Assembly (NCBI GenBank): GCA_019246495.1
Contig: JAFAQI010000144.1
Location: 1-5,995, forward strand
Length of the DNA: 5,995 nt
Reading direction: 5' to 3'
Source of the DNA: Frankiales bacterium
GTDB taxonomy: Bacteria; Actinomycetota; Actinomycetes; JAFAQI01
Each line of letters starts with the position of its first letter. The first letter of the stretch is position 1. The translations under genes were made by a program, and so were the position numbers. This document shows positions 1 to 5,044 of the stretch, one piece after another. The notes beneath the pieces were generated by a model. The model ran no database searches and was not told where the DNA came from. It saw only the letters and a list, made by a program, of their open reading frames with translations.

Positions 1-175
1 GCCGGACCCCGAGACGCCGGAAGCGGACGCGGCCGAGCAGGCGCAGCCGCTGCTCGACGAGCGGGAGCCCGAGACGTCGGGATCGCTTCCGGAGGCCGAC
101 GAGGGTGACCTCGCGAATCACTTCGTGAGGTGCCGATCGACGATGAGGACTATCGCTGAGCCCCGTCGGCGTTAG
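1..175 (+). CDS. 3' end of an unidentified gene (partial, possible frameshift)
   Basis: The gene begins left of the window and I cannot identify it. The frame starting at base 2 is open to a TAG at 173-175. Its first part reads as a very acidic, Pro/Glu/Asp-rich low-complexity tail with PEADAAEQAQPLLDERE-like composition, which suits a disordered C-terminus. From about 125 on, that frame turns into an Arg-rich string that looks out of frame. The neighbouring frame gives a more natural acidic ending, EVPIDDEDYR, with a TGA at 157-159. A single missing base near 124-128 would join the two frames. Either the protein ends unusually at 175, or there is a real or sequencing frameshift and it ends at 159. 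If the TAG at 173-175 is used, it overlaps the -10 hexamer of the next gene. Confidence 0.4.
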   Translation, partial: PDPETPEADAAEQAQPLLDEREPETSGSLPEADEGDLANHFVRCRSTMRTIAEPRRR

Positions 176-185
176 CCTCCACCGA
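173..185 (+). promoter_or_regulatory. Leaderless-type promoter of the TetR gene (-10 TAGCCT)
   Basis: TAGCCT at 173-178 fits the actinobacterial -10 pattern TAnnnT. It is followed by 6 nt and then the ATG at 185, which puts the expected transcription start at or on the A of the start codon. No Shine-Dalgarno is visible before the ATG. No convincing -35 is seen around 150-155. The same hexamer with the same 6-nt spacing occurs before the gene at 4147. Confidence 0.6.
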
Positions 186-829
186 TGACCTCGGCCAACA
201 CCGGTGCGCGTCCGGCGCGCCTCCCGCGGTCCGCGCGGCGCAAGCAGCTGCTCGCCGCGGCTCAGGAGATCTTCGTCGCGAACGGTTACCACGCCGCCGC
301 GATGGACGACATCGCCGAACGCGCCGGCGTCAGCAAGCCGGTGCTCTACCAGCACTTTCCCGGCAAGCTCGAGCTCTATCTCGCCTTGTTGGACCAACAC
401 GTGCAGGTGCTCGGCGAGCAGGTCCGCACCGCCTTGCAGTCCACGCAGGACAACAAGCAGCGGGTCGAGGGCTGCATCGCGGCGTACTTCGACTTCGTCG
501 ACGACCCCGGCGGCGCGTTTCGACTCGTGTTCGAGTCCGACCTGCGCAACGACCCGGCGGTCCGCGAGCGGGTGGAGCGGTCACTCCAGATCTCGGTCGA
601 CGCGCTGGCCGACACAATCGCCCGCGACACGGGTCTGGGTCGCGACGATGCCGAGCTGCTCTCCTGCGGTCTCGCCGGTCTCGCCGAGGTGAGTGCGCGG
701 TGGTGGCTCGACTCGGCGACGGGTGACGGCACCGGCCGCATCGACAAGGAACGCGCAGTCGCGCTGCTCTCCGGACTCGCCTGGCGCGGCATCAGCGGCT
801 ACCCACGCGTGTCGGACAACACGAGCTAG
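185..829 (+). CDS. TetR/AcrR-family transcriptional regulator
   Basis: This is a 214-residue one-component regulator: an N-terminal DNA-binding domain plus a C-terminal ligand and dimerisation domain. The TetR helix-turn-helix spans about residues 18-66. The recognition region reads MDDIAERAGVSKPVLYQHF (40-58), followed by the usual GKLELYLAL. The rest (70-205) is helical and contains FESDLRNDPAVRERVE (116-131), a segment I associate with actinobacterial relatives next to DUF3107 genes (cf. Rv3208, from memory). The length is normal for the family. The ATG at 185 is chosen because a -10 hexamer ends 6 nt before it. The ligand and target are unknown. The 36-bp repeats downstream, which contain a short dyad, are possible binding sites, but nothing shows that directly. 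Confidence 0.93.
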   Translation: MTSANTGARPARLPRSARRKQLLAAAQEIFVANGYHAAAMDDIAERAGVSKPVLYQHFPGKLELYLALLDQHVQVLGEQVRTALQSTQDNKQRVEGCIAAYFDFVDDPGGAFRLVFESDLRNDPAVRERVERSLQISVDALADTIARDTGLGRDDAELLSCGLAGLAEVSARWWLDSATGDGTGRIDKERAVALLSGLAWRGISGYPRVSDNTS

Positions 830-897
830 TTGACCTAGGAGCTCGCGCGGTCAGCCGCTCTGCGACTGGGCCTCGTCTCTCTCGCATCGCTTCGCTG

Positions 898-975
898 GCT
901 CGCCCCGACGAGACCACGTCGCTGCCGCGGCCGCCCCGCGCTCGCCCCGACGAGACCACGTCGCTGCCGCGGCCG
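898..975. repeat. Two perfect 36-bp direct repeats between the TetR and DUF3107 genes
   Basis: Copy 1 (898-933) and copy 2 (940-975) are identical over 36 bp and separated by 6 bp, a 42-bp period. Each begins GCTCGCCCCGACGAG and contains the dyad CGACG-agacca-CGTCG, then GCTGCCGCGGCCG. A partial third start, CCGCGCTCG, lies at 977-985. The array ends 26 bp before the -10 hexamer of the DUF3107 gene. It could be an operator pair, a local duplication, or a copy of a genome-wide intergenic repeat. It is not a CRISPR array, having only two units and a 6-bp gap. The rest of the 830-1014 gap shows only weak short inverted repeats just after the TetR stop. Confidence 0.9.
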
Positions 976-1001
976 ACCGCGCTCGGGCTCACCCCAGCGG
1001 C

Positions 1002-1015
1002 TAGTGTCGTCGGCA
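1002..1015 (+). promoter_or_regulatory. Leaderless-type promoter of the DUF3107 gene (-10 TAGTGT)
   Basis: TAGTGT at 1002-1007 is followed by 7 nt and the ATG at 1015, so transcription is expected to begin at the start codon. There is no Shine-Dalgarno in the preceding 15 bases. No -35 match is seen near 979-984. The 36-bp repeats end just upstream of that position, where an activator or repressor could act. Confidence 0.6.
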
Positions 1016-1242
1016 TGGAGGTCCGGATCGGCGTCAAAGGCGCGCCACGCGAGCTCGTCGTCGACAGCAACCAGTCCGCCGACGAGATCCAGAAGATCGT
1101 CGACAGCGCTCTCAAGGACGGCGCACCGACGGTGACGCTGACCGACGACAAAGGCCGCCGCGTCGTCGTGGCTGCCGACAAGCTCGCCTACATCGAGATC
1201 GCCGAGTCCGAAGGTCGCCGCGTCGGCTTTGGTGCCCTCTAG
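1015..1242 (+). CDS. DUF3107 family small protein
   Basis: This 75-residue protein of unknown function resembles M. tuberculosis Rv3208A (TB9.4). Family features visible here are the start MEVRIGVKGAPRELVVDS, the middle TVTLTDDKGRRVVVAADKLAYIEI, and the end ESEGRRVGFGAL, which closely follow the actinobacterial DUF3107 pattern as I recall it. It is a soluble, charged protein with alternating hydrophobic strands and no signal peptide or membrane segment. The length is close to the family norm. It is transcribed from its own leaderless-type promoter after the TetR gene. It ends 3 nt before the stop of the converging ferritin-like gene, leaving no room for a separate terminator. Family assignment is firm; function is unknown. 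Confidence 0.92.
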   Translation: MEVRIGVKGAPRELVVDSNQSADEIQKIVDSALKDGAPTVTLTDDKGRRVVVAADKLAYIEIAESEGRRVGFGAL

Positions 1243-1245
1243 CTC

Positions 1246-1923
1246 TTAACTAGCGAGACCGAGTGCGGACATGCGTTCCGCGTGGCGTTGGGTGAGTCGG
1301 GCGAGCAACGCGCCGACCTCCGCGAGGTCGCCGGTTCCGCCGACGATGAGCCGGGCGAGCGCGTCGCGGTCCACAGCGACACGTTGCGCCTGCACCAACG
1401 CTTCACCGACGAGTCGCCGGGCCCACAACGCCAGCCGTCCGGCAACGGCTGCGTCGGCCGCGATCGCAGCACGCACGTGCTCGACCGCAAAGGCCGCGTG
1501 ACCGGTGTCAGCCAATACGTCGAGGACGAGAGTCTTCGTCACCGCGTCGTCGACGAACTCGACGACCTCGCGATAGAAGTCCGTCGCGAAGCCGTCGCCG
1601 ACGTAAGCCTTCACGAGTCCTTCGAGCCAGTCCGCCGGCGCGGTCGAGTCGTGGAAAGCGTCAAGCGGTACGACGAACGGCGCCATCGCCTCGCCCGGAT
1701 CGACGCCGAGCGCGGCAAGGCGATCGCGCAGCTTGACGAAGTGGCCGAACTCCGCGACGGCCATCTCACCGAGTGCCGCTTTGTCGGCAACGCTCGGCGC
1801 GAGTCGCGCGTCGTCGGCGAGGCGCTCGAAGGCAATCAGCTCGCCATAGGCGAGCACGCCGAGCAGGTCGACAGTCGCCTGTTGCCGCTCGGCGTCGGTC
1901 ATGACGTCGGTCCACTCAGCCAT
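1246..1923 (-). CDS. Ferritin-like (diiron-type helical bundle) protein
   Basis: The protein has 225 residues from the ATG at 1923. It is mostly helical, with metal-ligand motifs of a ferritin-like four-helix bundle: helix 1 YGELIAFE (26-33; E28, E33), helix 2 AEFGH (57-61; ExxH with E58 and H61), helix 3 FYREVVEF (116-123; E119 or E122) and helix 4 DTGHAAF (139-145; DxxH in place of the usual ExxH). From memory it corresponds to Rv3210c, which also sits convergent to DUF3107 and divergent from the RhlE helicase. The substrate is unknown; iron or oxygen chemistry is inferred from the fold only. A GTG nine codons upstream (1950) keeps the frame open. I prefer 1923 because a -10 hexamer lies 7 nt before it and the longer form would begin upstream of that promoter. 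Confidence 0.85.
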   Translation of the reverse strand: MAEWTDVMTDAERQQATVDLLGVLAYGELIAFERLADDARLAPSVADKAALGEMAVAEFGHFVKLRDRLAALGVDPGEAMAPFVVPLDAFHDSTAPADWLEGLVKAYVGDGFATDFYREVVEFVDDAVTKTLVLDVLADTGHAAFAVEHVRAAIAADAAVAGRLALWARRLVGEALVQAQRVAVDRDALARLIVGGTGDLAEVGALLARLTQRHAERMSALGLAS

Positions 1924-1936
1924 CGCCGGCACCCTA
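1923..1936 (-). promoter_or_regulatory. Leaderless-type promoter of the ferritin-like gene (-10 TAGGGT, minus strand)
   Basis: Read on the minus strand, TAGGGT (1936 to 1931) is followed by 7 nt and the ATG whose A is at 1923. The spacing is the same as before the DUF3107 gene. No ribosome-binding site is present. The hexamer lies in the left arm of the dyad at 1933-1964. Confidence 0.6.
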
Positions 1937-1964
1937 CCGGCGCGAAACACAACCCGCCGGTAGG
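1933..1964. promoter_or_regulatory. Perfect 10-bp-arm dyad between divergent promoters
   Basis: CCTACCGGCG (1933-1942) is the exact reverse complement of CGCCGGTAGG (1955-1964), with a 12-bp spacer. One mismatch further out, the arms extend by another pair (1931/1966). The arms include most of both outward-facing -10 hexamers, for the ferritin-like gene to the left and the helicase to the right. A dimeric regulator bound here would cover both promoters. Alternatively the symmetry comes simply from two near-identical core promoters back to back. Confidence 0.7.
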
Positions 1965-1974
1965 CTGTTGTCCG
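1961..1974 (+). promoter_or_regulatory. Predicted promoter of the helicase gene (-10 TAGGCT)
   Basis: TAGGCT at 1961-1966 fits TAnnnT and predicts a transcription start near 1973-1974. No ATG or GTG start of a long frame sits there, so the helicase message would carry a leader of about 110 nt up to the GTG at 2084. I see no -35 match near 1938-1943, as with the other promoters in this window. A promoter closer to the gene cannot be excluded. Confidence 0.45.
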
Positions 1975-2043
1975 TCACATCCGCCTTGCACCATCGCTGC
2001 AGGGCGTCATCTCCGCGGCAGATCGCGGGTGTCGGGGCTACGC

Positions 2044-2076
2044 AGACGGTCTCGGCGCAACGAGACCATCTGAGGA
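2044..2076 (+). promoter_or_regulatory. Leader hairpin abutting the helicase Shine-Dalgarno
   Basis: GGTCTCG (2048-2054) pairs perfectly with CGAGACC (2061-2067) around the loop GCGCAA. After one C/A mismatch, AGA (2044-2046) pairs with TCT (2069-2071). The base of the stem ends at 2071, directly before the Shine-Dalgarno GAGGA (2072-2076), which is 7 nt from the GTG start. No T-run follows, so it is not a classical terminator. It could tune ribosome access, and an RNA helicase acting on its own leader is a natural possibility, but that is inference. Confidence 0.55.
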
Positions 2077-2083
2077 CCACCAC

Positions 2084-3598
2084 GTGAAGACCTTCGCCGA
2101 TCTCGGCGTGGCCGACGACATCGTCGCCGCCCTCGCCGCCAACAACATCGTCAATCCGTTCCCGATCCAGGCGCTCGCGATCCCGCTCGCGTTGAAGAAC
2201 CACGACCTCATCGGCCAGGCGCGAACCGGCACCGGCAAGACGATGGGCTTCACCGTCCCGATCCTGCAGAAGGTCACATCGAACGACCCGACGGGCAAGC
2301 CTCAGGCCCTCGTCGTCGTACCCACCCGCGAGCTCGCCCTCCAGGTCACCCGCGACGTCGACATGGCCGGCGCAAACCGCGGCACGCGTGTGCTCACCGT
2401 CTATGGCGGCCGGTCCTACGAGCCGCAGCTCGACGCACTGCGCAAGGGCGTCGACGTCGTTGTCGGTACGCCGGGGCGCCTGCTCGACCTCGCCGGACAG
2501 CGCGCGCTCGACCTCTCGCATGTCAGCGTGCTCGTGCTGGACGAGGCCGACGAGATGCTCGATCTCGGCTTCCTGCCGGACGTCGAGCGCATCGTCGCGC
2601 TGGTCCCGCCGAAGCGGCAGACGATGCTGTTCAGCGCGACGATGCCGGGACCGGTCATCGCGTTGTCGCGGCGTTATCTGACTCACCCCACGCACGTCCG
2701 CGCCGAGTCACCCGACGAGAGCGCGACCGTCCCGACCACCGCGCAGTTCGTCTTCCGCACCCACCACCTCGACAAGCCCGAGGTGCTCGCCCGCGTCCTG
2801 CAGGCGGACGGCCGCGGGCTCGTGATGGTGTTCACCCGCACGAAGCGATCGGCCGACCGCATCGCGGCCGACCTCACCGACCGCGGCTTCGCCGCCGCCG
2901 CCGTTCACGGCGACCTGGGGCAGGGCGCACGCGAGCAGGCATTGCGCGCCTTCCGCAACGGCAAGGTCGACGTCCTCGTTGCCACCGATGTCGCCGCTCG
3001 CGGCATCGACGTTGCGGGCGTCACCCACGTCGTGAACTACGAGTGCCCGGACGACGAGAAGACCTACCTCCACCGGATCGGCCGCACTGGCCGCGCCGGC
3101 GAGGCCGGCGTCGCGATCACCCTCGTCGACTGGGAGGACGGCTATCGCTGGGGGATGATCAACAAGGCGCTCGACCTGCCGTTCCCCGAGCCGGAAGAGA
3201 CCTACTCCACGTCCCCGTGGCTCTACGAGGAGCTCGAGATCCCGGCGGAAGCGACCGGCCGGCTCCCCCGTGCGCAGCGGACCCGCGCCGGTCTTGCGGC
3301 CGAAGAAGTCGAGGACCTGGGTGAGACCGGGCGTCGCCGGCCGCCGGCGGAAGGCTCCCGGGGCAGCGGCGGTGGACGCGGGCAGAGCGACCGTCCTCGC
3401 GGCGACCGGAACCGCTCCGGGCGCACCGGCGGGCGGAGCGGCGACCGCGAGGCCACGTCCGCCGCCGGCGATGACGCCGCCCCGGTGCTGGGCCAGCGCA
3501 AGTCCCGGCCGCGGCGTCGCCGGCGCCTGTCCGGCGGCCCGTCCGGAGACTCCCCGGCGCCATCCGCACCGGCGGACTCCGGCGGCACCGCCGGCTGA
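2084..3598 (+). CDS. rhlE: DEAD-box ATP-dependent RNA helicase, RhlE-like
   Basis: This 504-residue helicase uses ATP to unwind short RNA duplexes and remodel ribonucleoproteins in the cytoplasm, typically in ribosome assembly, RNA decay or cold adaptation. All core motifs are intact: Q motif (F4, FPIQ 26-29), motif I ARTGTGKT (46-53), Ia PTRELA (80-85), Ib TPGR (129-132), II DEAD (153-156), III SAT (184-186), V ATDVAARGID (300-309) and VI HRIGRTGR (330-337). Residues from about 413 form a Gly/Arg/Ser-rich disordered tail with PRRRRR near 476-480, likely an RNA-binding extension. The GTG start is supported by GAGGA 7 nt upstream. The symbol follows Rv3211 (rhlE, from memory); DeaD/CshA-type naming is also possible. 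It is preceded by a probable long leader and followed 69 nt later by a zinc-type protein. Confidence 0.93.
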   Translation: MKTFADLGVADDIVAALAANNIVNPFPIQALAIPLALKNHDLIGQARTGTGKTMGFTVPILQKVTSNDPTGKPQALVVVPTRELALQVTRDVDMAGANRGTRVLTVYGGRSYEPQLDALRKGVDVVVGTPGRLLDLAGQRALDLSHVSVLVLDEADEMLDLGFLPDVERIVALVPPKRQTMLFSATMPGPVIALSRRYLTHPTHVRAESPDESATVPTTAQFVFRTHHLDKPEVLARVLQADGRGLVMVFTRTKRSADRIAADLTDRGFAAAAVHGDLGQGAREQALRAFRNGKVDVLVATDVAARGIDVAGVTHVVNYECPDDEKTYLHRIGRTGRAGEAGVAITLVDWEDGYRWGMINKALDLPFPEPEETYSTSPWLYEELEIPAEATGRLPRAQRTRAGLAAEEVEDLGETGRRRPPAEGSRGSGGGRGQSDRPRGDRNRSGRTGGRSGDREATSAAGDDAAPVLGQRKSRPRRRRRLSGGPSGDSPAPSAPADSGGTAG

Positions 3599-3667
3599 CG
3601 GCACCCGTACGGCGGTCAAGGCAGGCATTCCCGGCACCGAAGATCAGATGTCGGGAGGAGCCGAACC

Positions 3668-4111
3668 GTGTCGTTGCGCACCGTCGGTGGTCACGAGACC
3701 GCCGAGACCATCGATGACCTGAAGGTGTGGCTGCGGGGTCTCGAGGGCTGCCCGCCCGTGACCCGCTCCGTCGTCGCCACATGCGACCGTCCGGCACATG
3801 CCGGTGAGCCCGCGACCTGGTTCTACGTCGAGGCCGACCCGACCGCCGGCGTCGCGCGGCTGCGTTGCCTCGCCTGCGGCAACGCGCACCCGGTCCTCGA
3901 CTCGGAGGAACGGTGGACGTTCCCCGGCGCTTGGTCGTGCGTCAACTGCAACCAGTCCATCGCCGAGGTCGCCTTCGGTGTCCACGACCACAACGGTCGC
4001 GCGAGCTGGCTCGTGATGGCGGTGCGCTGCGTCGAGTGCGGTCATCTGCACGGCGCGACGGACCTGGTCGTCGACAACGTCCCGACCGACGACCTGCTCG
4101 CGCAGCTCTGA
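3668..4111 (+). CDS. Conserved-type hypothetical protein with three CxxC motifs
   Basis: I do not recognise a named family. The 147-residue soluble protein has three cysteine pairs: CLAC (67-70, then H74), CVNC (91-94) and CVECGHLH (121-128, with H126 and H128 nearby). This looks like zinc binding, perhaps a zinc-ribbon pair plus an extra knuckle. C28 and C39 are further cysteines. Residues 1-60 hold a short helix (about 15-25) and aromatic WFYVEADP. There is no signal peptide or membrane segment. The GTG start is decided by a very strong Shine-Dalgarno, GGAGGAG (3654-3660), 7 nt upstream, unlike its leaderless neighbours. I see no clear promoter in the 69-nt gap after the helicase, so co-transcription with it is likely. 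A role in RNA or nucleic-acid binding is only a guess from the fold and neighbour. Confidence 0.85.
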   Translation: MSLRTVGGHETAETIDDLKVWLRGLEGCPPVTRSVVATCDRPAHAGEPATWFYVEADPTAGVARLRCLACGNAHPVLDSEERWTFPGAWSCVNCNQSIAEVAFGVHDHNGRASWLVMAVRCVECGHLHGATDLVVDNVPTDDLLAQL

Positions 4112-4134
4112 GCAAGGGCAGCACCACGGCCGCA

Positions 4135-4147
4135 TAGCCTCACGGCG
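4135..4147 (+). promoter_or_regulatory. Leaderless-type promoter of the metallophosphoesterase gene (-10 TAGCCT)
   Basis: TAGCCT at 4135-4140 is followed by 6 nt and the GTG at 4147. This repeats the exact hexamer and spacing of the TetR gene promoter. There is no Shine-Dalgarno. The promoter lies in the 35-nt gap after the cysteine-rich gene, so the phosphoesterase can be expressed independently of it. Confidence 0.6.
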
Positions 4148-4650
4148 TGCTGCGGCTCGTCGTACTGTCCGACACGCATGTGCCCCGGCGGGCCCGCGAC
4201 CTTCCCGATCAGCTGTGGCGGGCCGTGGACGCAGCCGACGTCGTGATCCACGCGGGTGACTGGGTCGACATCGCGCTGGTGGACCAGCTGGCGGATCGTG
4301 CCAAGCGCCTCGTCGCGGTGTGGGGCAACAACGACGGCCCGGACATTCGCGCGCGGCTGCCTGAGACCGCGACCGCGGACCTCGAGGGCGTCCGGCTCGC
4401 GGTGGTGCACGAGACGGGTGCGCGCACCGGACGGGAGATGCGCTGCGACCGCGCGTTTCCGGAGACTGACCTGCTCGTCTTCGGCCACAGCCACATTCCC
4501 TGGGACAGGGTGACGCCGAACGGGTTGCGGTTGCTCAATCCGGGCTCGCCGACCGATCGCCGCCGCCAGCCCACGGGCACCTTCGTGACGGCAACTGTGC
4601 GTCGCGGCCGGCTCGACGACGTGACCTTCGTGCCCGTCGTCCGCGGCTGA
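4147..4650 (+). CDS. YfcE/MJ0936-like metallophosphoesterase
   Basis: This 167-residue calcineurin-like phosphoesterase is of the small YfcE/MJ0936 type, which hydrolyses phosphodiesters with two metal ions; the physiological substrate is unknown. The motifs appear in order: SDTH (8-11; D9, H11), HAGD (35-38; D38), WGNND (59-63; N61), VVHE (87-89 region; H88), FGHSH (112-116; H114, H116) and NPGS (131-134), the last typical of this subgroup. The metal ligands expected for the family all appear present. The length is normal. The GTG start at 4147 is supported by the -10 hexamer 6 nt upstream and by the LRLVVLSDTH strand starting immediately. A hairpin overlapping the stop is shared with the converging minus-strand gene. 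No fusion or truncation is seen. Confidence 0.92.
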   Translation: MLRLVVLSDTHVPRRARDLPDQLWRAVDAADVVIHAGDWVDIALVDQLADRAKRLVAVWGNNDGPDIRARLPETATADLEGVRLAVVHETGARTGREMRCDRAFPETDLLVFGHSHIPWDRVTPNGLRLLNPGSPTDRRRQPTGTFVTATVRRGRLDDVTFVPVVRG

Positions 4651-4656
4651 CGGGCA
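4631..4656. terminator. Hairpin between converging genes (possible bidirectional terminator)
   Basis: TGCCCGTC (4631-4638) and GACGGGCA (4649-4656) are perfect 8-bp inverted repeats around a 10-nt loop. They span the TGA of the phosphoesterase gene and most of the 13-nt gap to the converging gene at 4664. There is no T-run on either side, so it would be an atypical, U-less terminator or a transcript-end stabiliser acting for both strands. Confidence 0.5.
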
Positions 4657-4663
4657 ACGGCAC

Positions 4664-5044
4664 TCAGAGCCGGACGGTCACCCTCGTCCACGAGCCGCGG
4701 CCGCAGGACGGACACCGCATGAACGTCCCGAACGGCCGGCGGAAGAACCCGATCGTCGATTCGCGCTCACCGTGACCCAGCCCGATCGACAGCACGAACG
4801 CGGGGATCGCAGCGCGCACCGCGGACGCGAACGACAGCACCGTGCGGTCATCGCATCGGCTGCAGTCGACGGTCACCGACCCGACCGGCGGCGCGTCGTT
4901 CGTCTCCGGGCTCGACGACGAGAACAGCGCCCGCTTGCCCTCGATGTCGTGCAGCGTCGGTCGTGCAGTGTCGAGGTCCGGCACGCGCGTCCGCAGGCGA
5001 TCGAACCGGCCCGTCGCTGTCGCCGTACGCCGGGGAGTCGTCAC
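4664..5044 (-). CDS. Small four-cysteine (zinc-ribbon-like) protein coupled to ParA
   Basis: This 126-residue protein is of unknown function. Its N-terminus is basic, then comes DLDTARPTLHDIEGKRALFSS (about 23-43). CSRC (61-64) and CPSC (111-114) could bind one zinc ion. Between the pairs lies a hydrophobic helix, SFASAVRAAIPAFVLSIGL (about 71-89). It is probably an elaboration of the zinc-ribbon fold; a membrane-associated helix is possible, but it is short and contains Arg. The start is the GTG whose last two bases form part of the TGA of the upstream ParA-like gene (GTGA overlap at 5041-5044). This indicates translational coupling and one operon. I believe similar proteins accompany this ParA in other actinobacteria, but could not check. 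Confidence 0.82.
   Translation of the reverse strand: MTTPRRTATATGRFDRLRTRVPDLDTARPTLHDIEGKRALFSSSSPETNDAPPVGSVTVDCSRCDDRTVLSFASAVRAAIPAFVLSIGLGHGERESTIGFFRRPFGTFMRCPSCGRGSWTRVTVRL

Noticed and set aside
822..845. CGAGCT/AGCTCG inverted repeat at the TetR stop as a terminator
   Set aside because: It has a 6-bp stem, a 12-nt loop and no T-run, which is too weak to call.
898..975. Two-unit repeat considered as a CRISPR array
   Set aside because: There are only two units with a 6-bp gap and no cas genes. Real spacers would be about 30 bp and different from each other.
792..1181. A minus-strand frame across the 36-bp repeats and DUF3107
   Set aside because: Its internal peptide repeat simply reflects the DNA repeats. 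It overlaps the DUF3107 gene antisense and resembles nothing known to me.
1924..1950. Longer ferritin-like protein starting at the GTG at 1950
   Set aside because: The extra nine residues would be encoded across the predicted -10 element, with no ribosome-binding site, whereas the ATG at 1923 has ideal leaderless spacing.
1282..2073. A 263-codon open frame on the plus strand opposite the ferritin-like gene
   Set aside because: It is antisense to a gene with clear metal-ligand motifs, has no family resemblance, and its composition is that of a GC-rich shadow frame. Only its last 14 codons are considered separately as a possible leader peptide.
3587..3616. ACCGCC/GGCGGT inverted repeat after the helicase as a terminator
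   Set aside because: It has a 6-bp stem with an 18-nt loop and no T-run in very GC-rich sequence, so chance pairing is likely.
2708..3637. A 309-codon minus-strand frame opposite the helicase
   Set aside because: It mirrors the conserved helicase motifs and the Gly/Arg tail, is low-complexity, and has no start signal of its own.
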